IMG/VR virus record: IMGVR_UViG_3300021963_000269
Span: 1-39,989 of that record
Direction: 5' to 3' (one strand)
Length of the DNA: 39,989 bases
Source: a virus
The notes below the pieces were generated by a model. That model was not told where the DNA came from. It saw nothing but the letters and a program-made list of their open reading frames with translations, and did no database searches. This document shows positions 22,483-31,878 of this stretch, piece by piece; the first letter of the stretch is position 1; each line of letters starts with the position of its first letter. The position numbers and the translations under genes are program-made.

Positions 22483-25400
22483 TTATCCGTTAAAAGCAAT
22501 TAGTGCGATATCAGTTTTTCTTCCAAGGCCTTGTGTCAATATAAATTCTAATTCTTGATCACAAAATCTAACAACAAATTTAACCTTTCTAGGCGCGGCA
22601 GTCAAGTTATTTTGAACATTTGCGTATATATCTTGAGAGTTTGTCCCTGATAAACAATAAGGAGGAACATTCAACCAATTGGTGCCATATCCAATACTTA
22701 CTAGTTCAACAGTCCATGTCGTTACTGAATTAATACTAAACATAAAATAGCTTTGACCATTTGTCTGACCAGGTATTCCTCTACTTCCTGGAGTAATTGA
22801 TGTGCGGCATGAGTTTCTTTCAATCTCATTACCTGATATCATGTATGTCTGATTGTGCGGATCGTATGCTCCTAGCTTTTGCGTGTTTGGAGAATATGCA
22901 AAGAAGTCGATAAAGTAGTCGCGCATTCCATTCTCTGATATCTCTACGATGTCAAAACCAGTCATCATTAATACAACACCACGACGCGCATCTGAGAAGA
23001 AATAGTTATTAGACCAAACAGCAAAACTCTCCGGGTTATCACTAATACCATACTCGCTTTGATGAGCAATTTGTGTACCAAGTACTTCAGGAACTGAAGC
23101 AACTTGACTACCGCCAACAGCATCCACCAATAAGTTTTTACCATAGTAAACTGACGTCACCTTGTCTTGGTGTAAGACCAATAGATCAGTATCACGAGCG
23201 AATAACTTTCTTACCGGACCGAATGACTTATCGAGGTTCTTAAAGTTCGCTAGAGATAAATTAAATTCGTTCAATCGGTTGATTGATGAGTCGCCACGAT
23301 ACAAACCACTATATGTAAGTGATGCGTATTTATGCTGCTCCTCGTAGTCTTCAATTATTGTACTAGCTCTCAAACTATAGTCCATTCTAGGCGCATTGTA
23401 GTCGTCTAGTATTCTATATGACTCAAGACCATTGCCATAAGCAAATGCGTTGTAGTCGCTGTTCTTAAAGCCAACGTTATTGATCCTAACTCTAGCAGGA
23501 TTGGTAACACTGCTTTGATCTTGATCTGATGCATTGTATGATATACCTCCCGGTTGATTGGTTCCTGGGTATGTTAAGTTGATAACAACTGAATATCTAT
23601 CAATTGCACTAGTTACTTGGTAGAATCCAGGCGTAATATTTGGCGCTGTTACATACACCATATCCCCTGCTGTAAAGTAATGAGGAAACTTATGGTCTAT
23701 GTTTGTTAGCTTAGTTCCAATACCTGAAGCAGTTGATTTATCATAACGCCAAAGAACAATGTGCTTACCTTGATCAATAGGGTATGTTCTACTAAGCTCA
23801 TGGAAGATATCAAGATCACTTTCCTTCGGAACGGTTTCAGCGATTAGTTGTTTGTTTGATGGTGTTTGAGTTACTTTTAATTCAGCTTGTATTAAGTTTC
23901 TACTACCGCCTTGATTTAATCTAAATCCTTTTATTAACATCCATTTATTTGGATCAGTAGGTTGTACTTTTATTACATTTGTTCCAGCATTAAATAAAGA
24001 AGTTTGATCATAACCATTCCTAAATGTAACTGCATTTGCTCCTATATTAGTGCCATTTTCATCATATTGAACAAATGTTTGATATGCTCCTGACATCCAA
24101 AACCATTCTTCAATATTTTTGTAATATTGAGAAGATGTCCATGACATACTACTAGCATTTTGACCTGGCGCACCATTTGCTGGTCCATCATTTAAAATAT
24201 TTATTGATATAGAAGATCCTGGGAATATTTCACCGGGACCTTTAAGATTTGACACACCTCTATATTCATAATTATATCCCCCAAGATAATATCTACCATT
24301 TGGATTATATGTTGTAGAATACGGAGGATTTGGTAAACCATAATTACCAACAGGTTGTTTAGGTGTACCTTGCTCCCCTAAGCTTGTTATATTAAATATA
24401 AATCTATCGCCTACATTATATCCACTCGTTGAGGTAAAATTAATTCTTAAAACAGTATTACCTACAGATAGTACAGCGCCAAAAGTAGTTATATTTATGT
24501 CTGCTATCCAATATGGATTAGTAGGATTTACATCATCTGTCCAATGAAATGAAGTTCCTCCTGGTAGTATTTCAACAGTTATACGTCTATCTGATCCTGA
24601 ACTAGATAATAAACTATCAGGTATAATGCTTGGTCCTGTATTTTGTAATGTATTATCACCTGTAGCTGAATAATAAACAGGCAATGGAACATAAAATACT
24701 GGATTTTGTGAATTTTGTATAGCTGAAGGCGTTGGTCCTTGTATAAAAGTTGAATAAGCGCCTCTTCCCGATCCAGACCAACTATAATTTTGTTGTATTT
24801 GGGCACTTAAAAAAGTATCATTAGCCGAAGCTTTAATCTTGAAGTATAATCCCTCTAATGCATTCGACCCTACTATAAAGTCAGCCGCCTTATACTCAAG
24901 CTCAAGTACTTTGAATTGCTTATTTGTATGAGTAGGTCCATTGTCAAATGTCTTGAATATAATGTATCCGTTTACAGTGATCTTATCACGGTCAGCTTCA
25001 TTAATCAAAAAGTATCTGAAGTTACCATCCTTTATAAATGTCCTAGGAAAGATATTATAGTAGTCACCTTTTACCTGCTTTACAAAGAATCGATAGTTGG
25101 TTGCCCAACAAGGTGCAGGGTTTTTAATCTCAACAGATAAGCTATTTGCTGTACTTGAATTAACAGCAGGTATATATACAGCGTTTGATAAATTATTTGA
25201 TGAGTTAGTATTGTTTGACGTTAGTACAGTCGTCATGCGGCCATAGTCATCAGCGTAAGCAATACCAACCTCATAGTCTCGATCACTTCTGAACGTTTGC
25301 TGAGGCTCTCCAGTTATTGGTGTTCCTACATATCCAACCTTATAGTCAAGGTTAATAAATTGATTGTCACACGACACAATATCTCTAAACTGAGTATAGT

Positions 25401-26424
25401 CACCATAGATCAATCGGTTACCAATAATCTCTTGAGCTGAAGCCAACAAGGGTACGTTGTCAAACAATCGAGTCGTCTGATCGGCCGGTAGAGCGGAATA
25501 TGTTTTGTTGTTCATGAAGGTGAACTCATACGACGAGTCGTCAGGTATGTTAAGTTCCTCCTTATTGAATGAGTCAACAATACGAACGTTCAATCCGCTT
25601 GTATCTCTGACAAGTAATTGAATCTCAGTAACAAACTGATTACCAGTCTGAAAGGTTATATTAGCTTGGTTGAATATGTTAACCATACCCTTGTTCTCTC
25701 CGGTCTCTGTGTCGATAGAGAATCCTTTCGGATGAAAAGCAACTCCTGAATATGGTGACATAGAGCTGTACTCGTTGTCAACGTACTTGAATCGGTAGCT
25801 GAAGTATAAGAACTTCTGCTCAATATTATTTGGCTTAGGATCAGGAGCTAGTGCATTTGATAGCCTAATATACGGTGCGTTTAATGGCGGACGAAGAACT
25901 ACGTTAATGTCGTCACTGATCTTAGCATCGTTAATGTTATAAGTCTTACATCTGCTGATATTAATTCGTCTTGGAGGATTGTATCCATCAGTCCAAAACA
26001 ATAAGCTACCTGCGGAGTTATACACATAGTTTACACCCGTGATGATGTATCTTCCATTAAAGTTAAGTTGTCCTATAGTGCTACCTAATACTAGCACAGT
26101 ATCTCCCGTTAACTCGTTGTATTCAAATATACCATCAAAGTTATCTGATGTAACAAACCAATAGATAAGGTTCTGAGCTTCATAAGGAAGCGCCCCGATA
26201 ACGATTGGGTTTGTAATAGATCCTAATCCACGAGCAGCAAGTATATCATTTATATAGGCAATTCTTTCATTACCATAAGGATTCTGAGCAGCTCCAATAG
26301 TTGATCCTTCAGATGTGTTAAGCGTTACGTTTACAGCATCTAAATACTCACCATCAGCAATAAGACGCTTGTCCACGTCTTTATTCATCCTCCCGGATAA
26401 GAACTTTTTTTCTATTTCAGCCAT
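22483..26424 (-). CDS. P22 gp10-like tail/stabilisation protein with C-terminal BACON-like domain, 1313 aa
   Basis: The N-terminus carries the signature RMNKDVDKRLIADGEYLDAV followed by NTSEGSTIGAAQNPYGN, which is shared by large hub/stabilisation proteins of many podoviruses (P22 gp10-type; tail plug or hub). The middle is beta-propeller or beta-sandwich in character, with many Asn, Tyr and Thr and repeated short strands. The C-terminal region (about 1228-1300) has Trp-Thr-Val at the first strand, NWLNVPP, then YANVQNNLTAAPRKVKFVVR and a final FILTQG, a close fit to the BACON domain pattern, which in crAss-like phages occurs in a tail protein and may bind mucin or glycans. The gap to its 5-prime neighbour is two bases and to the next gene five. 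Confidence 0.7.
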   Translation of the reverse strand: MAEIEKKFLSGRMNKDVDKRLIADGEYLDAVNVTLNTSEGSTIGAAQNPYGNERIAYINDILAARGLGSITNPIVIGALPYEAQNLIYWFVTSDNFDGIFEYNELTGDTVLVLGSTIGQLNFNGRYIITGVNYVYNSAGSLLFWTDGYNPPRRINISRCKTYNINDAKISDDINVVLRPPLNAPYIRLSNALAPDPKPNNIEQKFLYFSYRFKYVDNEYSSMSPYSGVAFHPKGFSIDTETGENKGMVNIFNQANITFQTGNQFVTEIQLLVRDTSGLNVRIVDSFNKEELNIPDDSSYEFTFMNNKTYSALPADQTTRLFDNVPLLASAQEIIGNRLIYGDYTQFRDIVSCDNQFINLDYKVGYVGTPITGEPQQTFRSDRDYEVGIAYADDYGRMTTVLTSNNTNSSNNLSNAVYIPAVNSSTANSLSVEIKNPAPCWATNYRFFVKQVKGDYYNIFPRTFIKDGNFRYFLINEADRDKITVNGYIIFKTFDNGPTHTNKQFKVLELEYKAADFIVGSNALEGLYFKIKASANDTFLSAQIQQNYSWSGSGRGAYSTFIQGPTPSAIQNSQNPVFYVPLPVYYSATGDNTLQNTGPSIIPDSLLSSSGSDRRITVEILPGGTSFHWTDDVNPTNPYWIADINITTFGAVLSVGNTVLRINFTSTSGYNVGDRFIFNITSLGEQGTPKQPVGNYGLPNPPYSTTYNPNGRYYLGGYNYEYRGVSNLKGPGEIFPGSSISINILNDGPANGAPGQNASSMSWTSSQYYKNIEEWFWMSGAYQTFVQYDENGTNIGANAVTFRNGYDQTSLFNAGTNVIKVQPTDPNKWMLIKGFRLNQGGSRNLIQAELKVTQTPSNKQLIAETVPKESDLDIFHELSRTYPIDQGKHIVLWRYDKSTASGIGTKLTNIDHKFPHYFTAGDMVYVTAPNITPGFYQVTSAIDRYSVVINLTYPGTNQPGGISYNASDQDQSSVTNPARVRINNVGFKNSDYNAFAYGNGLESYRILDDYNAPRMDYSLRASTIIEDYEEQHKYASLTYSGLYRGDSSINRLNEFNLSLANFKNLDKSFGPVRKLFARDTDLLVLHQDKVTSVYYGKNLLVDAVGGSQVASVPEVLGTQIAHQSEYGISDNPESFAVWSNNYFFSDARRGVVLMMTGFDIVEISENGMRDYFIDFFAYSPNTQKLGAYDPHNQTYMISGNEIERNSCRTSITPGSRGIPGQTNGQSYFMFSINSVTTWTVELVSIGYGTNWLNVPPYCLSGTNSQDIYANVQNNLTAAPRKVKFVVRFCDQELEFILTQGLGRKTDIALIAFNG

Positions 26425-26426
26425 AG

Positions 26427-27335
26427 TTATTTAATCCATTTATCCTTGCCTCTAAGACTCATAAGAAGTCTAGCAGGATGTAGGTTACTTAATCTAATCT
26501 TTGTGTTTCTAAGGGAAGCTGTCTTCTCTTTTCGAACTCTATTTACGATGTACTCTTGAATACCATACTTGTTATTCAATAGAGCCCACTTAAGGTAGTT
26601 GTATACATACTCTTCAGCTAACTTGTTTATGGTGATCAGACTGTCGTCTCCGTTCTCCATTCCGTCTGAGATGTACTCCAAAACGATAAACGAGTTTCTT
26701 ACTCCGGATGAAAAGTCAATTACACCAGCCGCTTTATTGATTGTGAACTTAGGGTTTGAGTTCGCTTCGGTTGGGTCCATCCCAAATCGCGCACCAACAT
26801 TGTACCCAAAATACCAATTGCCATCGTAGTTCCAACCGTATGATCCGTTGTATGGGCCTGTACCTGTGTACAAGTGTTGTTCTTGGTTTAAGATGTCAAG
26901 CTTTGACTGACCTACAACCACGTTACCATTTGAATCGAATACGATATCTCCTTGGTTGTCTTGTAAGTATGCGGTAGCAGACATAACCGATCTGTTTTCA
27001 GATAGTTGTAATAGAACACCTTGACGAAGCATTGAGATTCTTACATAGTTGATGTAGTCGGGGGGCATAACCAACTTTAGGTTGTCGCCCATCTCAAACT
27101 CAAGCACCTTAATGTTTCTTAATGCGTCGTAGTTTAACTCTTGTATTGCTCGCTTGGCATGGAATAAGATTGTATATCGGTCAACATTGTTGATCAACTT
27201 ATCGTTCCCTACATACATAAGGATAAAGTTGTTAACCATGTCAGCTAGGCTTACATATTGGTATGATCCCCAATTAGCGTCTTCGGGAATATTTCCATTA
27301 TTTGTATAGTACTGATAATTGCTAATATAAGCCAT
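26427..27335 (-). CDS. Head-tail connector or tail completion protein, 302 aa
   Basis: An all-alpha start (DMVNNFILMYVGNDKLINNV, LFHAKRAIQELNYDALR) leads into a beta part containing LEFEMGDNLKLVMPPDYINY, then VRISMLRQGVL, and ends in a basic helical tail. This type recurs between capsid and tail genes in Bacteroidota podoviruses and was grouped by me with the adaptor/ring proteins (P22 gp4- or T7 gp11-like position); no direct motif proves this. It is separated from its neighbours by only two or three bases on both sides, so its amount should match theirs. Confidence 0.6.
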   Translation of the reverse strand: MAYISNYQYYTNNGNIPEDANWGSYQYVSLADMVNNFILMYVGNDKLINNVDRYTILFHAKRAIQELNYDALRNIKVLEFEMGDNLKLVMPPDYINYVRISMLRQGVLLQLSENRSVMSATAYLQDNQGDIVFDSNGNVVVGQSKLDILNQEQHLYTGTGPYNGSYGWNYDGNWYFGYNVGARFGMDPTEANSNPKFTINKAAGVIDFSSGVRNSFIVLEYISDGMENGDDSLITINKLAEEYVYNYLKWALLNNKYGIQEYIVNRVRKEKTASLRNTKIRLSNLHPARLLMSLRGKDKWIK

Positions 27336-27338
27336 CTA

Positions 27339-28076
27339 TTATTGTTTTTGTTGTGAGTCTTGAACCTCTTCTCCTTTTGCAGCAGCAGTTACTTGTTCTT
27401 CTCTAATCTGAACACCACAATAGTATAGGATCTTTACAACCAAGTTAGAAAAATCACTATTTGGAAGCTCGAAGTCTTGGTAGCCTGGTCCAGGAGCCAA
27501 TGGGTTAAATACCGGATCACCACCATTTATACTAACATAAGTCCAGTTTGGATCCTTAGGGTATCTAACGTATTGCGCTGTTATCTGAGTTGATGTAGTT
27601 ATTGGGAAGGTAATAATAGAAGGTATGATTGAATTTGGATAAACCAATATACCATCATTCTCTAATGTATAAACAGGGTAAGCAGTCGTAGGCGCAGTTA
27701 AGTTAGAATTAACTAAATAGTTAATCTTTCTATGACTAACTTTTTCTACTTCTTTGTTATTATTGTATAGTAATTTCTCTAAGAAATAATAATCATCAGG
27801 TGCTATGTAGTATCCGGTAACCGTATTGTAAGATAGAACTGATCTCTCAGAGAACAAGTCAATAACCTCACCAATGTTTTTAGGGATGTCGGAATATCCT
27901 TCACCATGCATCCGAGCGTTCTGCTTGTTGATTGCATTGCTGTACAAGAACGTGTAGTTCTCGAAGATATCTAACTGAGCTTGTTTGGCATATAGGTTAA
28001 ACTCCATTGGAGTAACATAGCCTCTATTCTCTTTGTTTAGTATGGATAAAACGATATTTCGAACATCATTAATCAT
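27339..28076 (-). CDS. Head-tail connector/ring protein candidate, 245 aa
   Basis: Starts with a helical part (INDVRNIVLSILNKENRGYV and PMEFNLYAKQAQLDIFENYT), a pattern I recall from adaptor proteins that sit under the portal of Bacteroidota phages. It then has a beta part (ENDGILVYPNSIIPSIITFP, QITAQYVRYPKDPNW) and a C-terminal helix that ends in a Gln/Glu/Lys tail. It is the first gene after an intrinsic terminator and a -7 box, and so probably begins the tail transcription unit. Function inferred from place and secondary structure only. Confidence 0.6.
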   Translation of the reverse strand: MINDVRNIVLSILNKENRGYVTPMEFNLYAKQAQLDIFENYTFLYSNAINKQNARMHGEGYSDIPKNIGEVIDLFSERSVLSYNTVTGYYIAPDDYYFLEKLLYNNNKEVEKVSHRKINYLVNSNLTAPTTAYPVYTLENDGILVYPNSIIPSIITFPITTSTQITAQYVRYPKDPNWTYVSINGGDPVFNPLAPGPGYQDFELPNSDFSNLVVKILYYCGVQIREEQVTAAAKGEEVQDSQQKQ

Positions 28077-28090
28077 GTGTCTGCTTTTTA

Positions 28091-28098
28091 CAAAGATA
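28091..28098 (-). promoter_or_regulatory. Candidate -7 box (TATCTTTG) for tail unit
   Basis: TATCTTTG lies just after the terminator at 28102-28132 and 14 bases before the ATG at 28076. A terminator followed at once by a TAnnTTTG box is the most convincing promoter context in the window, though no good TTG -33 is visible. Confidence 0.4.
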
Positions 28099-28101
28099 AA
28101 T

Positions 28102-28132
28102 AAAAAAAGGCACTTCGATTAAAAAGTGCCTT
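28102..28132 (-). terminator. Intrinsic terminator after the 98-aa gene
   Basis: On the minus strand AAGGCACTT and AAGTGCCTT form a perfect 9-bp stem around an 8-base loop, followed by a run of seven T. It lies 22 bases past the stop of the gene at 28154-28450. Confidence 0.9.
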
Positions 28133-28153
28133 CTCAGTAATAGGGTGCTAATA

Positions 28154-28450
28154 TTAAGCGATAGTAACTGCACTAACAGCTTGAGGAACAGTTGCAACGT
28201 ATGTAACGTTTGTCCAAGATGTAGTTAATGCATCGTTGATTGCTGTTTGAATAGCAGTACGCATACTAAAAGCAACTTGAGCTGCATGAGTTAATGTAAC
28301 AACTTTACCACCAGTATAAGTGATTGTAGTTGTAGTAGCAGTTCCACTACTGTTCGCAGAACCTAGTCCTGAAGCAACTAAAACAACATTATCTGCTGAA
28401 ATTAATTGGTTTGGTTGACTAGTAACCGGGATACTAATAAATTTTTCCAT
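28154..28450 (-). CDS. Small capsid-associated or decoration protein candidate, 98 aa
   Basis: A Ser/Thr/Ala/Val-rich beta protein (ISADNVVLVASGLGSANSSG, TTTTITYTGGKVVTLTH) with one Ala-rich helix (FSMRTAIQTAINDALTT) and a beta end. It has the look of small virion decoration proteins and is located close to the capsid gene, between a promoter-like box and a strong terminator, which implies a separate, possibly abundant, transcript. No family motif seen. Confidence 0.55.
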   Translation of the reverse strand: MEKFISIPVTSQPNQLISADNVVLVASGLGSANSSGTATTTTITYTGGKVVTLTHAAQVAFSMRTAIQTAINDALTTSWTNVTYVATVPQAVSAVTIA

Positions 28451-28478
28451 GTCTAAAAAATTAATGGTTTATAAAGTA

Positions 28479-28486
28479 CAAATATA
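28479..28486 (-). promoter_or_regulatory. Candidate -7 box (TATATTTG) for 98-aa gene
   Basis: TATATTTG sits 28 bases before the ATG at 28450, right after the stop of the preceding gene. A matching -33 TTG at the standard spacing is not evident (nearest TTG is about 24 bases upstream). Confidence 0.3.
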
Positions 28487-29248
28487 CTAAATATTGGAAA
28501 TCTTTTCTTCCAAGAATTTGTATAGCTCTAAACCTTCGTTAGACTGCAAATAAGAAGACAAGACATATAAATGGTCTTCTCCAAACGGAACAGTTAATAA
28601 ACGTTTCTTGTTGTCTTTCAAGTTATAATAAATCTCTTTACCATTTCTGAATGTAAGGTAACCTTCAGAGATTGCTTTGAATGCAATATTGTTAATTGAC
28701 AATGATGGATCATCTAATGCTTCCATAAAGTCTTGAGGGTAACGTTTAGCGAATAACATCATGTCACGCTTAACTTCAGCCGAACTCATTGCATCAACAT
28801 CACTGTTTAATACCAATCGAGCGATAGCTTCTAATTTACCAAAGTCATTTTGAGATAAATCACGAACCGCGATTAATGCATCAATTTCTGATACCAAGTA
28901 TTCAACATCTTCTTGAGCATCTCTTTCTGAATCAAATTCATAAAACTCAGTTCCATTGCCAGGGTGGTAATGTAAGAACTCTTGAAGCACAGGATTTGTT
29001 CTTGGAACAATCAATACACCATCTTCAAAAACAATTGGCTCTAAGATTGCATTTGCATCTTGCTCATGTTCGAATGGACTCTTTTGATTTCTTGCATATC
29101 TCAATGTAAGATTTACTCCTTCTTCTTCATCGAAGTAAAGTAATCTTTTTCGCTTTGTGTCGCGAGATAAGATAAAATAAGTTAATGGGGCTGAATCACC
29201 TTTTAAAAGATAGGTGCGATCTTTCGAATCTAGTTTTACTCTTTTCAT
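28487..29248 (-). CDS. Capsid-region hypothetical protein, 253 aa
   Basis: An acidic protein with a beta N-terminal part (YLLKGDSAPLTYFILSRD, RLLYFDEEEGVNLTLRY) and a helical middle (DVEYLVSEIDALIAVRDL, LEAIARLVLNS), ending with DNKKRLLTVPFGEDHLYVLS, a stretch I recall from similar proteins placed just after the capsid gene in environmental Bacteroidota phages. Function is unknown; a head accessory role is inferred from place. It starts 22 bases after the hairpin that ends the capsid transcript and has no -7 box of its own, so it depends on read-through or on an unseen promoter. Confidence 0.6.
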   Translation of the reverse strand: MKRVKLDSKDRTYLLKGDSAPLTYFILSRDTKRKRLLYFDEEEGVNLTLRYARNQKSPFEHEQDANAILEPIVFEDGVLIVPRTNPVLQEFLHYHPGNGTEFYEFDSERDAQEDVEYLVSEIDALIAVRDLSQNDFGKLEAIARLVLNSDVDAMSSAEVKRDMMLFAKRYPQDFMEALDDPSLSINNIAFKAISEGYLTFRNGKEIYYNLKDNKKRLLTVPFGEDHLYVLSSYLQSNEGLELYKFLEEKISNI

Positions 29249-29270
29249 TTGATATAATTTAATTTACAAT

Positions 29271-29301
29271 AAAAAATAGAGAGGAGCCGAAACTCCTCTC
29301 T
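29271..29301 (-). terminator. Intrinsic terminator after the major capsid gene
   Basis: On the minus strand AGAGAGGAG and CTCCTCTCT form a perfect 9-bp stem with a 6-base loop, followed by ATTTTTTATT. It lies 12 bases past the capsid stop codon. Confidence 0.9.
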
Positions 29302-29313
29302 GATTTGTTCTTC

Positions 29314-30726
29314 TTATTTGAAGATGAAGAAGTTGTTAGCTCCTAATGTACAAAGCGCACGCTCTGACAAGAAGTTAACCTCCATTGCATCTAGGTCACT
29401 TGTTTGTGCACCTCCAGCAGATCCAGTCATCCATGTTTTGTAACGACGGTTTTCAGCTTCAGAAGCACGGTAACGAACGTGTAAGAATGGACGTTTCGCG
29501 TTTTTACCAAGAACTTGGTCATAAACGTTCATTGTTCCAGCAGGAACTAAAACACCATTTACAGCTCCACCAACGATACCACCACGAAGTGTAGCGTCGT
29601 TCAAGTATTTCCAGTCTGTTTTGTAGAAGTCATATCCACGACGGAAGCTAGTGAAACCTAAGTTCAATGCCATTTGCTCGTCGTTATCAAACAATCCGTA
29701 AGACGTACCACCTGCTCCGTAAGAGTTTTGTGCAGCCAACATATCATCGATATCGAAAGAGAACTGACGGTTGATGAACAATGTGTTCTCAGCGATAGCT
29801 CCTTGTTTGTCTAAACGTTGTACGATTGTATCGAAGTCAGACAATGCAGATGGAATACCACCAGACCAAACGTTACCACGAGATTCGATTTCATAGAACA
29901 AACCTTTAGTACCAGCAGCAGTTGAACCAAGAGTACCAGCATAATCAGTGTTTGCAGCAGGAGATAATGATGCTAATGCAGCAGAAGAAGCAGCAGCAGG
30001 AACACCCTCAACCATAGCCATCTCTAAGTAATCCTCGAAACGTAAACGAGTTTCGTGCTCAGACTTCATATACCAAAGGTATCCAGTAGCTCCGTTCTCA
30101 GTTGTAACCTCAACCCATCCAATTTGCGCCATATCAGATCCTGATACAGTGTATTTATCTTTGATGATGATTGGTTTAACGTCGAAGAATACATCTTGAG
30201 CCTCTAAAGACCCTTCCATTCCATTTGTTCCTTTTTTGAACTCAGACCCATAAACGAATGCAGTAACAGTACCACTTGTAAATGGAGTTGAAGCTAAATT
30301 CGCATAGTAAGCAACAGTAAAAGTAGTTGAAGTTACAGCAGTAATCAATGCTTTTGCAGACTCACCTGAAATAGTTTCAGAAGAAAGAAATACAGTTTGA
30401 CCTACACGAAATACACAAGCTCCAGAAGCTAATGTAAACGTTTGAGCTCCAGCAGAAAATGCGCCATAAGTCAATCCAGTGTATTTTGTATGCAAACGAC
30501 CTTGCTCTGCCCATTTGATCAAGTCAGAGTTTGTAGGAAGCTCAGCACCAACCATACGCAAGAAAGATGCGATAGAACGGTTACCGTAACGTTCAAATTC
30601 CTGCTCATAAGTGTCAGGAAGAAATTGATTTAAGAAGTTGAAATTCGTGATGTAGTTATCAGGAATAGCAATCTTTTGTGAAGATGGAGTTAAACTTACT
30701 CCACCAGCGTTTAATGTACCAGCCAT
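29314..30726 (-). CDS. Major capsid protein, 470 aa (HK97-type fold)
   Basis: Identified by position after portal and scaffold candidate and by sequence character: an N-terminal arm (FNFLNQFLPDTYEQEFERYG, SIASFLRMVGAELPTNSDLI), an E-loop-like region, a spine helix (HETRLRFEDYLEMAMVEG) and a P-domain end (YGAGGTSYGLFDNDEQMALN, FYKTDWKYLNDATLRGG, FLHVRYRASEAENRRYKTW). I recall this last part from capsid proteins of crAss-like and related Bacteroidota phages. Its codons are more GC-rich and uniform than the neighbours' (frequent GTT, GCA, CGT), as expected for an abundant protein. A strong terminator follows. I cannot exclude cleavage of the N-terminus during maturation. Confidence 0.8.
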   Translation of the reverse strand: MAGTLNAGGVSLTPSSQKIAIPDNYITNFNFLNQFLPDTYEQEFERYGNRSIASFLRMVGAELPTNSDLIKWAEQGRLHTKYTGLTYGAFSAGAQTFTLASGACVFRVGQTVFLSSETISGESAKALITAVTSTTFTVAYYANLASTPFTSGTVTAFVYGSEFKKGTNGMEGSLEAQDVFFDVKPIIIKDKYTVSGSDMAQIGWVEVTTENGATGYLWYMKSEHETRLRFEDYLEMAMVEGVPAAASSAALASLSPAANTDYAGTLGSTAAGTKGLFYEIESRGNVWSGGIPSALSDFDTIVQRLDKQGAIAENTLFINRQFSFDIDDMLAAQNSYGAGGTSYGLFDNDEQMALNLGFTSFRRGYDFYKTDWKYLNDATLRGGIVGGAVNGVLVPAGTMNVYDQVLGKNAKRPFLHVRYRASEAENRRYKTWMTGSAGGAQTSDLDAMEVNFLSERALCTLGANNFFIFK

Positions 30727-30730
30727 TTTT

Positions 30731-31837
30731 CTAGTTTTTATTTTTACTTTTAATAACTAATCTGTTACCAAAACCACTTGGTTCGGATGCTCTAACCTGT
30801 AGACCCTCAGCTTTGTTAGTTACTTGGGGTGCTTGTCGAACCATGTCAATATTCTTTGATTCTTTAGCAATCCCATCAACCGCCTCTGCTTTACCCTTCT
30901 CATAGAAGAACTTAGCAAATTTCTCAGGGTTTGAGGCCACAGCAATTGCACGATGGAAGGTTTCCGCATCCTTCAAGTAACCTTCTTCATTTAAGAACTT
31001 ATTTACAAAGTTCGATAAGTTAGACTGTTCTTGAATCAAAGTCTTTGCATCTGTTGGCGTGTAAACAACTTTCTTATTCTCATCAATGTTGAATCCGAAA
31101 CCTTCGAATTTATCAGAGAATAACTCATTTGTTTTGTCAGCAAAATACTTCGACTTCTTTGCTTGGTCTTCCTGGGCTACAGCTCCAGACTCTATTTGTT
31201 TCTTGTAAGCCTCGTATGCATCTCTTTCTTCTTGCGGAACAAAGGTATCCCTTGACTCAAGCGGCACCTTGTACTGATCCTTCAGTTGATTGAAATACTC
31301 CTTAGCTTTAGCAAGCTCTTTTTTCTTTGCTACTTGTTTTTTCTTGATTTCCTTTTCGTCATCAAAATCTTCATCGTAACCAAACTTGGTCTCTAACTCA
31401 AACTTAACGTCTTCTAAGTCTAGACCTTTGTTTTGTTCTCGATTATATTCAAGAAGCAAAGTGTCCTGATCCATGGTGTTGTAGTCCTTATTCAAATTGA
31501 TAAAGTCTTCAATACCACGACCAGTTTCTTTTTTGTATTTTAGGAATGCAGAAACATCCTCAGGTAGATCATCATTAACCGAACGTTGTTCAGCTAGATC
31601 ATCCAAAGAAGTAATTTCTCTATTCCATCTCTTACCTAAGTAAGATACAACAATAGATTCATCTAATTCAACCGGCTCGTTTGCCGGAGGTGTATTTGTT
31701 GGTGCTTCAATGCTTGAAAGATCAACTACCGGAGTAGGTTCACTTTGCTGCTCTTCATGCGCCTTTAATAATTCTGTTTCTTTTTCTGCAACTGACTTCT
31801 CTTCGAAGTCAACTGTTCTTACTGTAAATTCACTCAT
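30731..31837 (-). CDS. Scaffolding protein candidate, 368 aa
   Basis: A highly charged Glu/Lys/Asp-rich protein just before the capsid gene, four bases apart. It opens with an acidic region (EKSVAEKETELLKAHEEQQS), has a Pro-rich linker, then long helices (EKEIKKKQVAKKKELAKAKE) and a basic end (GNRLVIKSKNKN) which in scaffolds typically binds the capsid protein. Composition, length and place all fit a prohead scaffold. No protease motif is visible, so a maturation protease would have to be elsewhere. A -7-like box precedes it. Confidence 0.65.
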   Translation of the reverse strand: MSEFTVRTVDFEEKSVAEKETELLKAHEEQQSEPTPVVDLSSIEAPTNTPPANEPVELDESIVVSYLGKRWNREITSLDDLAEQRSVNDDLPEDVSAFLKYKKETGRGIEDFINLNKDYNTMDQDTLLLEYNREQNKGLDLEDVKFELETKFGYDEDFDDEKEIKKKQVAKKKELAKAKEYFNQLKDQYKVPLESRDTFVPQEERDAYEAYKKQIESGAVAQEDQAKKSKYFADKTNELFSDKFEGFGFNIDENKKVVYTPTDAKTLIQEQSNLSNFVNKFLNEEGYLKDAETFHRAIAVASNPEKFAKFFYEKGKAEAVDGIAKESKNIDMVRQAPQVTNKAEGLQVRASEPSGFGNRLVIKSKNKN

Positions 31838-31858
31838 TATAATTAGATTTAATTGTTA

Positions 31859-31866
31859 CAAAGTTA
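31859..31866 (-). promoter_or_regulatory. Candidate -7 box (TAACTTTG) for scaffold-capsid unit
   Basis: TAACTTTG is 21 bases before the scaffold ATG and lies in the 41-base gap after the homing endonuclease stop. It matches TAnnTTTG; a -33 element is unclear. Confidence 0.35.
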
Positions 31867-31878
31867 AGTATTATTTAC

